Source: Mytilisepta virgata
Lineage: Eukaryota > Mollusca > Bivalvia > Mytilida > Mytilidae
Length of the DNA stretch: 64,000 nt
Assembly: GCA_028015205.1 (NCBI GenBank)
Contig: JAPWFG010000021.1
Span: 620,001-684,000 of the forward strand
Direction: 5' to 3'
Under the pieces are notes generated by a model that was not told the origin of the DNA, searched no databases, and saw nothing but the letters and a program-made list of their open reading frames with translations. Of the stretch, positions 44,391-56,620 are shown one piece after another; the first letter of the stretch is position 1, and every line of letters starts with the position of its first letter. The position numbers and the translations under genes were made by a program.

Positions 44391-45475
44391 AAAGTTTCAT
44401 CCCTGTCATGACTGCTATTGGCTATGGGAATTTGTCATTGGTCGAATTTCAAAATTTTCTCATCCCAAGCTTTTTGCCCATTGTCTGAAACTTGATATGC
44501 AGCATCCACGTGTATGGATTGGGTTTTAATGTATAATTCAGGAGAAACAACAAACAGACACGGGCAATTATAGTTTCTCCGTTTACAAAATACAATGTAT
44601 ATATAACCTAATATATATAATGACAATACCCATACAAAATCAATTGCGACCAATATTGTCTATTGCAGAAGGGTCTAGCGCAATCGCCAAATTTATTACT
44701 ATAAATCCGAACCGCCTGATTTTTCCTGTTCATCCCCACCATTAAATTATAGCACCACTGACCATATTAATTTCAGATGACATATACCAAATTATTTGAC
44801 ATCTCAATACTGTTCCCTGTGCATATTAATTGGAAGAACAGCAGCAAAATACCGACCGGTGTAATTGACTATTTCTGAAAATGGACTGATGGAGACGGGA
44901 GAGGTTTAAATACGTCAGACTGGATCCGGACCGATAAAGTCATAAACTCTTATTCTGCGCCTTAAAATGGTTTGTGGATACACTGTTAAAACTCCTGATA
45001 ACATCGTTTTGTCTCCAAAAGTCATTATATAAACTGTCTGATTTAGGAGATGGGTATTAACAATTCACTTGGCTAACCCACTGTTAATGATTCTACGAAG
45101 AAGACCTTTGTGTCTAATCCATTGCCAGTCTTGTTATTTTTAAGTAATAATTTTCTATCTCTTTTTATCTTCCTTAGTATTGCCTTCCCTCAATGATTGG
45201 ATACTAAATATCCATGAGTGTCGATGAAAGCAGATATATTTCACTGTGGTGGCCAAGTGCACTATCACATGTATCAAACCTCATTCGAAACGTCTCACTT
45301 CTTTAAGTGAAATGCACATGTCGTAAAAAACACAGCGATTCTAACAAGAAGTAAACAAAATAGTTGACATAATAATGTTGGGTCTGAAGCATACGTTTTT
45401 TAACAAATTACAACGATTTCGCCGCAATTCAATTGTTACAATTTACAATAAGTAACAATATGTATTATATATTCA

Positions 45476-46164
45476 ATTAAAATTTTGATATTACATTAAG
45501 TAAAAGAAGACACAGAAACGAACTTTTTATTGCTTTCTTTATCCTAAAGTCACACTGAGTAACTAAATTCATCTCGAAACAGCGTGATACTTTAAATTTA
45601 CTGTTTCAAAAATGCTAGCTTTTATGAAAACTAAGGAGTATCACCCTCATCGTTATATTGTTTTGGCTTTTTTTGGTTTTTTGCATTATTGAATTTACAC
45701 TTCGATGTTTTGGTTTCCAACATTTTAGACCTTAAGCACAAGTGATGAGTGGTAAATCGACGCAATGTGCACATATTCTGCATCAAAATGAGTATAATAT
45801 AATTTAATATTTAAAAAAAAATGAAGGAATAAATGAAATTCGTCACATAATTCATTATTTGTAAAACACCACATCCACAGTTGGCTGTTTATTGCTTCGT
45901 TATTCTTTTGTCAATATATTTCTGTATTTATTTATAAAACCATTTCTTCGGTACGACTATTTATATATAAAATCCAACCAGATTATAAAAATATGATACT
46001 AGTAAATTGCCTTCAATATCTTCACCTTCAGTTTTATTACTTAATTGGATTATTTTTATCTTCCACTCTATATATGTCCTTCACGGCCTACTATACCTAT
46101 CACGTTGTTTACCTGATATTTATAGTATATACTAATTAACATACATGTACAGGATAAATACTTT
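45476..46164 (+). repeat. Upstream block of TTC38 copy B, paralogous to 15118-15775
   Basis: Similarity to copy A runs through the decayed hammerhead (45736-45781) and stops at about 46164, just before the position equivalent to 15765. The continuation of the homology (TTTATTGATATTTTG) resumes at 56904, so about 10.7 kb was inserted between the putative promoter region and the start codon of copy B. Confidence 0.85.
45736..45781 (+). other. Decayed hammerhead ribozyme-like sequence
   Basis: Paralogue of 15357-15402: GTGATGA for CTGATGA, and GCAA where GAAA is required. Expected to be inactive. Confidence 0.6.
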
Positions 46165-47199
46165 TATGTTGTACTTCATGATAAACTACAACTCTATACC
46201 TTGGAGTTGTTACCAAGCTGAAGGGTAGACCTTAGGGGGAAGCCCTTGATATCCAGCAACAACAGAATCCGCTCTGTTTTTGGCTAAGGAGGCAGAAATA
46301 AGAAGCTTTGTACCCGTAAATGTCATTTATTAATCAAAGTACTGAAGAACTGTTTACTTGGAGGGCCGCATGATCTGATGGCTGATGAATTAATGATAGT
46401 GATTTAAACCTAACTGTATATATGGTACAAACTGTTGACAGGGAGATATGTTTCATCTGTATCTAATTTTGATAATTCAAATGTTGAAATGAATAAGGCA
46501 TCTCTTAAACATGTGAATAATGCAAAACTTTCAAATGTTGACTATTCCCCATAGACTTTCACAACATGTACAGTATAGTGAAGATTCATAGTCACTAGAA
46601 TATAACTGAGGGGGCCAAGTCAAATAATTGCCATGCGAATGCTAATACAGCTGCGTACCAAATTCACTGACTATATATGTGGTTTCTCATTAACTGATCT
46701 AATCACCAACTATTTACAAATTGATGAGGTCGTAGGAAACAGCACATCTTTATGACTTTTGTGAGGCAAGGCAAAAACTGTAGTGATATAACGCTTTAGA
46801 CTGCAACTAGAACACTTCCTGTTGTGTTTACTGTTTATGTCCTTCATATAGTAAAAGGGTGATATTTTGTGCATAAATATATTAACTATTTAGATAAAAT
46901 ATAGCAAGAGCACAAGTTTTAACATAGGCATGATAGGTATAGATATGCACAGTATTCTCCCATTTATTTCATATATTTCCATGCAAACAGGGATAATTTG
47001 AATACCATTTTGATTCCAAATATTTTTAATAAAAAAATACACTGCAGTATTTTCTATCACAATTCTCATACACTGTATGTTTAAAACCTTAAACATTTAG
47101 TCATTTCAGTGAGAATAAATATTTGGCATGTGTATTGATACATGTATGCTTTTCTTCATAGTTTTAGATATGGGATATATGTACATGTATAGCAACACG

Positions 47200-47282
47200 C
47201 GACACTTCTGTAATAATAGCAGTACCCGACACTTCTGTAATAATAGCAATACCCGACACTTCTGTAATAATAGCTGCAAACG
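47200..47282 (+). repeat. 27-bp tandem repeat, 3 copies
   Basis: Unit begins CGACACTTCTGTAATAATAG. Noncoding; the ORFs across it are artefacts. The rest of 46.2-48.6 kb shows nothing else recognisable. Confidence 0.88.
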
Positions 47283-48806
47283 ACATAGTTCTGTTAAGTA
47301 TCATCTCATGGGATGCATCCTCATTGTCGAGGATCATCTCGGTCGTAGCATCCCCATTGTTACACATTTGGGTTCTGCTTGTTTTGATATCTATTACACA
47401 TTCCTCTAACAAGCAATTCAGTATGAATTTGTCTTCTTCTTGTTCATAACCTATTAATTGTCAGATGTGTGTTTTCCCTGGAGGGGATGTCTGTATGTAA
47501 AGATAAATGTATAGTTTCTCAACTAGAAGTGTCCTGGTGAAATTAAGATAAAAATATGGTCAATTTATGTTCGCCCAATTATATAGCCATGATTAACATG
47601 CTCAGTTTATACACATGTACATGTACCCGGGTAAATTATTGCTTTCAAATTGTCAATACTCAACTTTGCTCTAATATATAGCACTTCTCATTGATATATA
47701 CATGTACATGTAGTGTAGAATCAATACAATATATCAAGGTTAAAATTCTCTGTGAAATTATCAAGGCTCAATATTACTCTAACATTATATAGCACTGATC
47801 ATCTTAGACATAAGCCCAAGTCAGGTTTGTCTCAATATAGTTTAGCATGCTCATATTTTATCACATTATTGCCCTAATATAAGACTCACGTATGCTCAAA
47901 ATATATCACTGATCATCTTCTCAAACATATGTGCTCAATTTAGTTAGACTTGACATGCTCAAGTAATACACCATTATTTTCCTTCATTATAAAAGATTAA
48001 TATACCACTGATCAACTACACCTATGCTGAATTCAGGTTTTCTCCCAAATTATAATATATTTACATGTATTCCAGAATGTTAATATTTAAGTACGATAAA
48101 TTTAACTTGCATGAAAATAAAATATTTCTGGATTGTTACATATGTAGGAAACTGATTACTGACTATAACCAATGTTACCATATATATGCTGCATCAGTAC
48201 ACACAACCATTATTTGTGCTTTATGGACCGATTATATAACTGAAGATATTTTAAGAAATGAGTAAATAGCCAGGTATGGTACATCACAATATTATATGTA
48301 TTAATCTCAAATAACAGTGTGATAATGTTACAGCTCTTTTCTGATTAAAACTGCATTATATTCGCTCATGAAAATCATTTACAATTAACATGGTTTCGAA
48401 ATCTCAAAGGTATGACATGGTTGTTAACTTTAACCCAAATGAATACTTATCAGCTGATATCCAAGATGGGACAGGGGACGCCGAAAGAAAAAAGGTACCC
48501 GATTCAATAATTACTGCTCTCCTTCGACAATATATCGTTAATATATATATTATATTATATTATGATTAATACTAAAACGATTAAATTCTATCAAGTATAA
48601 TATATTTACCTTTCTTGTGTTAAAATATTTACTGATCACCTCTCATTTCCTCTTCGTCTAATTATAACCTTTGAGGTTCATTCCTTGTATTGCACATGGT
48701 AGATCTCCTTAGCTGAAATTTGGCTTCCTATTCCGGTATTTTTGGTTATGAGTACTTCTTGTTTAAAATAAGTTTGGTTTTTGGTCTTCCAAATGTTTCG
48801 GTTTTA

Positions 48807-48853
48807 ATGCTGCTGATGAGAGGTAACTCCTTGAAATGTGTCGTATACAGCAT
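48807..48853 (+). ncRNA. Hammerhead ribozyme, type I, first of a pair
   Basis: Stem I ATGCTG (48807-48812) with CAGCAT (48848-48853). Core CTGATGA 48813-48819. Stem II GAGG/CCTT with loop TAACT and a G-U closing pair. Core GAAA 48833-48836. A very short stem III with G-U pairs leads to the cleavage triplet ATA, cutting after 48847. All core bases are present; the weak stem III suggests activity as a dimer or low activity. Confidence 0.75.
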
Positions 48854-49198
48854 AGTATAAATTTATTTAATTTATCTAATATAAGTATCTTTGGATTGTT
48901 ATTTTGAAACTCCTGGGACAATGCCTCTGCATGGTGGACCTTAGGTCCCTGAGGGTATTCGCCAACCCAGTCGTCAGACTTGTCTGACAAGATTATTCAT
49001 TGATTTGTTACAGAAATTACCAGTATTTAGCAAAATTCAAAAATAATAGAAATACTAAGGGTTCATTCCTTGTATTGCACATGGTAGATCTCCTATCTCC
49101 TTAGCTGAAATTTGGCTTCCTATTTCGGTATTTTCGGTTATGAGTACTTCTTGTTTAAAATAAGTTTGGTTTTTGGTCTTCCAAATGTTTCGGTTTTA

Positions 49199-49245
49199 AT
49201 GCTGCTGATGAGAGGTAACTCCTTGAAATGCGTCGTATACAGCAT
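49199..49245 (+). ncRNA. Hammerhead ribozyme, type I, second of a pair
   Basis: Same as 48807-48853, with stem I 49199-49204 and 49240-49245, CTGATGA 49205-49211 and GAAA 49225-49228. One difference (C for T at 49231) turns a G-U pair of stem III into C-G, making it more stable. Cleavage expected after 49239. Confidence 0.77.
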
Positions 49246-50448
49246 AGTATAAATTTACTATATCTAATATTAGTATCTTTGGATTGTTATTTTGACTGCT
49301 GAAGCTGATATGTATCACCAATTCAGGAATCCATCCGCGTTTATCAATATATATTATTCTCGGTACAAAACATGTTGATATATAAAAACCTGTTATAATA
49401 AATATGTTCATGAAATTGTTTTGATAGCAAGATTCAAATATATGAGTTGATGAAGAAATCTATGTTGCACTAGATAATGTCAGCGTATTCACACAATAAA
49501 AAATGAGTAATTGCGAGTTAAAAACAACCCAGAGCACGATCTGAATAGACTGGTTTTTCTCCCTTCGAAGAGAGCCAACCTAGTTTCTAGCGGAAGTTGG
49601 TCAGCTTGCCGGTTTACGATTCGTGGCGATAGCTATACTACGGATAGCCATCCTTGTAAAAAATGACCCAAACTTCAAAAGGTCAAACAAAACTTTATTT
49701 ACATGATTAAACTGGGAGTGCCTTTTGCAAAACATAATAAGTCTAAAACATGTAAATTGTATATTTGTTCACAAATGGTAGGCACTCCCAGTAAGGAACA
49801 AAATTCCTTGAGACAAAAAGGGGTGGCACTAAGAAATGGCCACAAGCCTGCTTAGGTAAAGGTACAAAACTGAACCTAAGGCCCACGCCACTCCCTGAAG
49901 AAGGTGCAGCTGAGGTGTTGACATAGTGATCTTTTTAAAACAATTTAAAGAAATGTAGTACATTAATTACATTGTACCCCAAAGTATTGTTTTAAAGAAC
50001 TTCTTGATTTTATACATTGATTTATAAACTGCTGAGTTACAACAATGGAATATAATACAAAACTACAGTGTGCAGATTCTAGTGCAGCAAATTGCTGTCC
50101 ATTAGAATTTAGTCATCCATGTACATATATATGTATAGCTGTAAATTAACTAAAATGTCAAGTAAAAATCATCAGCCAGCGGCTACATTTTGTACCTACA
50201 TAAAAGGGTGAGTAAAAGGAATAGAGTTCATTATAAATTTCAAAACAATATACACTCAATAAGCTAAGATGAGCATAAATATTAAAAATATAGGCAGGCA
50301 ACTCCTGACCCCATTAGATGTACAAATTATAAGTGAACTGACTAGTATCTTAAAACATACATACAGATTATTCTACATGTATCTGTATGACATAACGAGA
50401 GGGCAACTCCTGACCTCGTAATAATAATTGTTTGCAGACTCATCTAAG

Positions 50449-50990
50449 CTAACTTTTGAACTGTTCAATACGTATATACTTTTGTATTGCATTTGAATTC
50501 ATACGACCTAGTTTTCTTATATATGTCTCAGAAAACCCTAAATTTGCAGCATGTGTGGCTGCACCAATTCTGAAGCTGTCCCCTTTATAGAGCTTTGTAT
50601 CTAAGCCTATGGAATCTAATATCTTAGACAATTGTTTTGTAACAAATGTGTATGGCACTGGTGACCCATTTTGAAATTGAAAAAATGGGCCTAATTGTGA
50701 ATTTATATACTGCTTGTAAGCTTGGATGACTAAAACAGGACATAAGTGTGTATTTTCATTGTTTGCCTCTAATGAAATTGTTTATATACCGATTGATTAT
50801 TCTTAATATTTTTGAAATTTCGAAGGGTCAGAGATGCACCTACAAGGCATAACTTATCGAAAGAAACTGCAACATCGGACTGTAGTAAAACTTGGTTGGA
50901 ATCTCCTGAAGTTCTAATCAGAATTTCGCCCAATCTTAAAAGGCATGAAAAGCCGAGAGAAAAATATTTTTCAACAGAATTTGTGTAACG
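50449..50990 (-). pseudogene. Recombinase C-terminal part of retroelement 2
   Basis: Contains a LLRLGEI stretch (near 50940) corresponding to the catalytic Arg region and, in 50658-50449, SFRIGAATHAANLGF and NAIQKYIRIEQF with the presumed nucleophile Tyr. The usual His of HxxR is Asp (GDSFRIG), and the usual GRWNS is GRMNS. Frameshifts lie between the two parts. Not expected to be active. Confidence 0.75.
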
Positions 50991-50994
50991 ACAT

Positions 50995-52318
50995 CATTTA
51001 TCATTTTAAAACCTCTTTCAAAGATTTTAACATTCATATTGACATGTATTAAAGAGGGCCTTCAGAATTACTGTGAAACATCATATTCCACCAGTGGCGT
51101 CAATCAGATGTGGATTCTTAAAAACTCCAAAAATTTACTTCAATATCTAAAATCAAAATCTTTGGCTACATGCAACAGCATAAAAACATTTGACTTCTCT
51201 ACACTCTATACTACCATACCACATTCTCAATTAAAAGATCGCTTAAAGCAACTAGTTCATCAATGTTTTTTCAAGAAAAATGGGACACGCAAGTATAAAT
51301 TTCTTGTTCTAGGTAGAGAAAAGGCTTATTTCGTGAAGAACCACTCTGATTCTGACAAAAAGTATTCTGAAGATGAAATTACAAACATGTTAGATTTTCT
51401 CATAGACAACATATTCGTTGAATTTGGCGGTCTAATTTTTCAACAGACAATCGGCATTCCAATGGGAACCAACTGTGCTCCTCTCCTCGCCGATCTGTTT
51501 CTGTACTCATATGAAGCGGACTTCATTCAAGGGTTACTACGTGAAAACAAAAAGAAACTAAGACCAATCCTTTAATTTCACTTTTCGTTATATAGATGAT
51601 GTGTTGTCGTTAAATAACGACAAATTCCAAGACTTTCTACATCTTATCTACCCCAGTGAGCTTGAAATTAAGGATACTACAAAAACACCAAAGTCCGCTT
51701 CATATTTGGAATTGTTTCTTGAAAAAGACTATGAGGGACGTTTGAAGACAAAACTTTAAGACAAACGTGATGACTTAAACTTTCCTATTGTTAATTTTCC
51801 CTTCTTGAGTAGCAATATACCAGCATCGCCTGCATATGGCGTCTACGTTTCTCAGCTTATCCGATTTTCAAGGGCATGCGTGAGTTACCCTGACTTTCGA
51901 CAAAGAGGATTACTGCTGTCACAAAAGCTTCTTAACCAGGGTTTTATCAGGGAAAAGTTGATGTCATCACTTAGGAAATTTTACGGTCATCACGAATTGA
52001 TTGACCATTACAGTGTTCCAATATCTAAGATGATGTTGGACCTGTTCCCACTGTCGTAACCTTTCATGTGCCTCCACCGATTTGTGACTTCCCCCGGATT
52101 GACTTTGTTGAACTTCACGACGGGTGCCGTATACGGAGCAGGAACTGCTTACCCTTCTGGAGCGCCTGGGTTCACTCCTGGAGTTCGTGTTGTTCATTGT
52201 TTTTTAGTTTTCTGTGTTTATTTGTTGTGCTTGTGGTTGTTCATTTGTCTTCCCGGGTTTGTCTGTCCAATGGATTACGTTTTTTGATTGCACCTTAGGT
52301 ATATTTGTCCTTTTTATG
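50995..52318 (+). mobile_element. Penelope-like element RT, degenerate, nested in retroelement 2
   Basis: Plus-strand RT core: TFDFSTLYTTIPHSQL (first catalytic Asp), FQQTIGIPMGTNCAPLLADL, then after a frameshift near 51570 YIDDVLSLNN (catalytic YxDD, about 51589), an in-frame TAA near 51757, and the conserved C-terminal region (SSNIPASPAYGVYVSQLIRF) ending at 52058 with KMMLDLFPLS. A G/T-rich 3' tail with CCTTCTGGAGCGCCTGGGTT extends to about 52310. The retroelement 2 recombinase is cut on both sides of this segment, which shows nesting. No GIY-YIG endonuclease found. An alternative is another RT lineage, but motif spacing fits Penelope-like elements. Confidence 0.78.
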
Positions 52319-52319
52319 C

Positions 52320-52671
52320 ACTTTTCAAGTGCCAATATTATTCTCTGAAGAATATCTTTTGTAATTGCTAATCTAGTATCACTTGATTTTCTTAGCTTTT
52401 CGCAACCCTTCAACATTTTCCAAACAATGAATGATGTAGTTGGGTCATTAACTCCGCCAATTTTGTGGAAATAGCTTATAGCAGATATATGTGAAGCTAT
52501 TGTGGAAGGACTGTAAGCATTTTGAAACAGATGACCCACAAAATTACACACAATTACTTCATTTAAACTCAATAGAACAGCAATAAGGATTGAACTGAAA
52601 AAACAAGTTCCAATCACGCCGGTACAATTTTTTAGCCGATGTTGTAAAGATGACCTTACCTCAAAAGACAC
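52320..52671 (-). pseudogene. Recombinase N-terminal part of retroelement 2
   Basis: The minus-strand frame contains NAYSPSTIASHISAISYFHK and GCEKLRKSSDTRLAITKDIL, aligned with SYMSAISYMLQ and LRKSHDTRLPITPEIL in element 1. It is broken at about 52320 by the nested insertion. Confidence 0.78.
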
Positions 52672-52759
52672 TGAGCTACACTTGTCAGATGTTCATCAGA
52701 CTCTCTGGGATGTCTGTTTGTTGTGGGAACAGCCATATGGCGCAACCAACATTGCTTCC

Positions 52760-54200
52760 TGAAATTTAAAACGAGAAAGATGGTCAGCCACAACATTTGA
52801 TTTACCACTTATGTGCTTAGCTCTGAATAGAATGTCAAAATTCAAGGAGACTATAATCATGCGTCTACTAGTCGCATCAGAACTGGGTCCCTGTGTGACT
52901 TTCTGTTTAGAACTTCAACAACTGGTTGTCCGACAGAAATAAAACCTTTTTATTACACAGGTGTTCACCCAATAGCTCCAAGGCTAATATAATTGGAAAC
53001 AGGTTTTTTTTAGCAATCTGGTGAGATTTTAATTTTTCTGGCCATTGTTATGCAAACCAACTGTAACCAAGAACCGCTGCAAACCAAATGCTACCTGGCG
53101 AATCTGTGTTCAACCTTAAAAATTCAGAGGAAGACCATTTGTCCGAGATAACGACAGATTTTCCATTAAATGAATCTATGAAAATCTTCCAAGCTGCTAT
53201 ATCAGCTCTTGTCTCTTTAGTGAGTTTGATAACATGGTGTGGAGTCTTCATATTTTTTGTGAGATCAATGAGACGGCGTAGGAAAAGCCTGCCAGGACAA
53301 ACAACAAGACAAGTAAATTTTAATAACCCAATCATAGATTGCAGTTGTCTCAGTGTGACTTTCTTCTTCTTGTAAAATTGGTTAAATGCGTGTCTAATTT
53401 TTATTATTTTTTCATGGGGTAGTCTACATTCCAAATTATTAGAATCTTCCTCCATACCATATTTTTAAATAGTTATAACGGTGCTTGGTTCAACTGTTTT
53501 TTTTCTGTTTTAATAGGAACTCCCAGTTTTTGTTGACATAAATGGAGAAAATTGTGCGTTTACATTTGTCGGGCCAACAAACAGAAAATCATCAATAATG
53601 TGTGCCATACCTGCTGCCTTGTATTTGTTATCCATGATCCATTGTAATGCACATGAAAATCATTAAAAAATTACAACTACTACTTGCTCCCATTGGTAAG
53701 CATCGGTCATAATAAAATAGATTATTCCAAGAAAACCCCAGTAACTTTTAATCGTCAGGATGTATGAAAATGACGCGAAAAGCATCCTCAGTGTCGCATT
53801 TGCTCATCAAAGCCTGTTTTCCAAAATATTTGACTAGTTTCACTACTGTTTCAATACCTTCATATTTAACTTCTGAATATTCTGGTGGAATGAGCGAGTC
53901 GACCGAATTACCTCTAGAAAAGACAAATCATGGATGAGCCTACATTTTTCTGGTACTGATTTTGGAACTAAACAGAGAGGTGAACACATAAAATTTTCAA
54001 AAAAGGCTTAGAATAAGGTCCCGCAATCCTATTTTTCAATGATTCTTTTGCTAGTTTTTCATAAAAATATTCTGGATTCTGTAGAGCAGATTTGTGATTT
54101 TTTTTGCTTTAATGTTAGAAATATGTCCTTGAACGCCTAACCTGAATCCAACCCTAAAACCAGATACTAAAATATCATATAACCGTGTGTCATAACCTCT
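52760..54200 (-). pseudogene. RT/RNase H remnant of retroelement 2
   Basis: The open piece 53455-53048 matches the RT-RNase H connection of element 1 (LRQLQSMIGLLKFTCLVVCP, TPHHVIKLTKETRADIAAW) and ends in an RNase H start whose catalytic motif is altered (LNTDSPGS). Upstream RT motifs lie in several frames at 53460-54180. Multiple frameshifts; nonfunctional. Confidence 0.75.
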
Positions 54201-54211
54201 TAATTCATCAG

Positions 54212-54752
54212 CTAGAACTTTTTACTGTTGTTGGGAGCTCTTTGGGGAGGTACTGTGTTGTTTGAGTTTTGTTGTTGCATTGTTTTATTTGCAGTGCATT
54301 TGACCTTTGAGTGTGGTCTTCTGCAAAAACGACAGACATGTTTGAATTTACAAATTCTACTGGTACATCTTTGGTAGTTGTTGTACAGGTGACAGGTGCC
54401 ATCCCTATCTTGCTTGATAGAAAGGGCGGCTTTGACATGTTTGTGAGATTTTGTTTTGCAAATTGTTTTTAATCTACATATTTTTGCCAAGGAAGGTTGT
54501 AATTTTTCCTCAACAGCCTAAATCACTGATCGTACATTCCAAAGATTGAGGTCCCTTAATCTCATACACATCTTTGGTTATGGACATATATTTTAACATA
54601 TTTCTAGAATCATGAGGAAATTTTTGTAAATATACATCCATATAAATCCTAAATGCCTCATTCCATTCGTAATAAAATGCTCCGCTGGGCGCAGCTTGAT
54701 ACGACCGCAGAGGTCGAACCCTGAACAGTTGGGGCAAGTATGGACACAACAT
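54212..54752 (-). pseudogene. Gag remnant of retroelement 2
   Basis: Two overlapping pieces: 54752-54510 (capsid-like, APSGAFYYEWNEAFRIYMDV) and 54490-54212 (zinc fingers: CHLYNNYQRCTSRICKFKHV followed by CRFCRRPHSKVKC). Same CCCH plus knuckle order as the Gag of element 1. Confidence 0.75.
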
Positions 54753-55157
54753 TCAAGCTTGATACAGCTCTGAATTTGGATTGTGAATAAATATTTGACA
54801 CAGCATAGGTTTCTGACACAGAATTAATGTGGTCTAAGAACAAAAAAATTTTTAATTTACCTATTCAAACCATATCAGTATTATTTGCTTTTATATATAA
54901 ATCAGAAATAACCAATTTAAAATGGAAAATTTTAAAGAAGTTTAATTTTGGACCCTTTGGACCTTAATGTATACCAATTTGAAAACGGGACCAAAAATTA
55001 AGAATCTAAATACACGGTTAGATTCGGCATATCAAAGAACCCCAGTAGTTCAATTTTTGATGATTCAATTTTTGATGAAATCAAATAAAGCTCAATTTTG
55101 GACCCTTTAAACCTCAATGTGGACCAATTTGATAACCGGGCCCAAATATCAATTTCT

Positions 55158-55280
55158 TGCTATTGCGCAATACTGTGCAATTGAAGATTTCTTGCTATTG
55201 TGCAATACTGTGCAATTGAAGATTTCTTGCTATTGCGCAATACTGTGCAATTGAAAATTTCTTGCTATTGCACAATACTT
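55158..55280 (+). repeat. 35-bp tandem repeat, about 3.5 copies
   Basis: Unit TTTCTTGCTATTGCGCAATA plus CTGTGCAATTGAAGA. Each unit contains a TTGCGCAA palindrome. Confidence 0.9.
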
Positions 55281-56548
55281 ATTATAATAATTTACACATC
55301 CTGTTTGGTGTGTATCTCTGGCCTTATCATTATTATTTGCTTTTATATATAAATCAGAAATTTAATAATAAAGTTTTTGGCAAATTTCCAATACACATAA
55401 TTTAAAAGCAGTTTAGGTGAGATAAACAAAAAAGCTTCATCAGCAACATTTTATATTGGCAAATTTCCAATGAAGTTCATTAAACTAAAGTTATTGGCAA
55501 ATTTCCAATGGAATTTATTAATAATAAAGTTTTTGGCAAATTTCCAATATAAATAATTTAAAAGCAGTTTAGGTGAGATATTCAAATGAGTTTCAATTAC
55601 CAACCTTACACTGCCTTTTAAATTATGTTTTGTACTTAAGTAATTGTCCATTAATCTGGAAACCCTTTTCCCCCATTTTTGCACCTTATTCCTTAACAGT
55701 TTGAGCCATAACTACCAAAGACAATTCTTACCATCCCTTTGTGGTATTCCAATATCCAAAATCTAAATACATGGTTAGATTCAGCATATCAAAGAACCCC
55801 AAGAATTCAATTTTTGATGAAATCAAATAAAGTTCAATTTTGGACCCTCTAAACCTCAATGTGGACCAATTTGATAACCGGGCCAAATATCAAAAATCTA
55901 AATACATGGTTAGATTCAGCATATCGAAGAACCCCTTACATTCAATTTTTGTTGAAATCAAACAAAGTTTAATTTTGGACCCCGATTTGGACCAACTTGA
56001 AAACTGGGCCCATAATAAAAAAACTAAGTACATGTTTAGATTCAGCATATCAAAGAACCCCAAGAATTCAATTTTTGTTAAAATCAAACTAAGTTTAATT
56101 TTGGACCCTTTGGACCTTAATTTAGACCAATTTGAAAACAGGACCAAAAATTAAGAATCTAAATACACGGTTAGATTCGGCATATCAAAGAACCCCAATA
56201 GTTCAATTTTCGATGAAATCAAACAAAGTTTAATTTTGGACCCTTTTGGCCCCTAATTCCTAAACTGTTGGGACCAAAACTCTCAAAATCAATCCCAACC
56301 TTCCTTTTGTGGTCATAAACCTTGTGTTTAAATTTCATAGATTTCTATTTACTTATACTAAAGTTATTGTGCGAAAACCAAGAAAAATGCTTATTGGGCC
56401 CTTTTTTGGCCCTTAATTCTTAAACTGTTGGGACCAAAACTCCCAAAATCAATCCCAACCTTCCTTTTGTGGTCATAAACCTTGTGTTTAAATTTCATAG
56501 ATTTCTATTAACTTATACTAAAGTTATAGTGCGAAAACCAAATGTCTT

Positions 56549-56620
56549 CGGACGACGACGACGACGACGACGACGCCAACGTCATACCAGTATACGACCG
56601 CAAAAATTTTGCGGTCGTAT
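56549..56620 (+). repeat. CGA microsatellite and 14-bp perfect hairpin
   Basis: (CGA)n at about 56550-56574 is followed by a 14-bp stem around a single central base (56592-56620; ATACGACCGCAAAA and its complement). Likely the end of a dispersed mobile repeat family. Confidence 0.85.

Larger units (their letters stand above)
48675..49295 (+). mobile_element. Retrozyme-like tandem repeat with two hammerhead ribozymes
   Basis: Direct repeat 48675-48907 versus 49060-49295, more than 90 percent identical by eye, with each copy containing one hammerhead. The two cleavage sites are 392 nt apart, so a transcript could release a 392-nt monomer (48848-49239). Retrozymes are non-autonomous retroelements known from plants and metazoans, including molluscs, in which tandem hammerhead units give small circular RNAs. 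No ORF. About 1.6 monomers are present. Family assignment is inferred. Confidence 0.7.
49680..54845 (-). mobile_element. Decayed tyrosine-recombinase retroelement 2, interrupted by a Penelope-like element
   Basis: Minus-strand order: Gag pieces (54752-54212), frameshifted RT (about 54200-53460), RT end and RNase H (53455-52760), recombinase N-part (52671-52320), a nested insertion (52318-about 50990), recombinase C-part (50990-50449) and tail repeats (50425-49700). Same architecture as element 1 but a diverged family with many frameshifts; the hydrolase ORF was not found. Tail repeats include GGCAACTCCTGACC (50295, 50401) and an inverted pair ACTGGGAGTGCCT/AGGCACTCCCAGT (49708-49720, 49782-49794). 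Confidence 0.8.

Noticed and set aside
46720..46745. Another hammerhead candidate (TTGATGAGGTCGTAGGAAAC)
   Set aside because: The core CTGATGA is incomplete and no complementary stem I was found.
55840..56154. 104-residue ORF with repeated DPLNLN/FSISKNP units
   Set aside because: A frame through the dispersed repeat cluster, open on the opposite strand as well.
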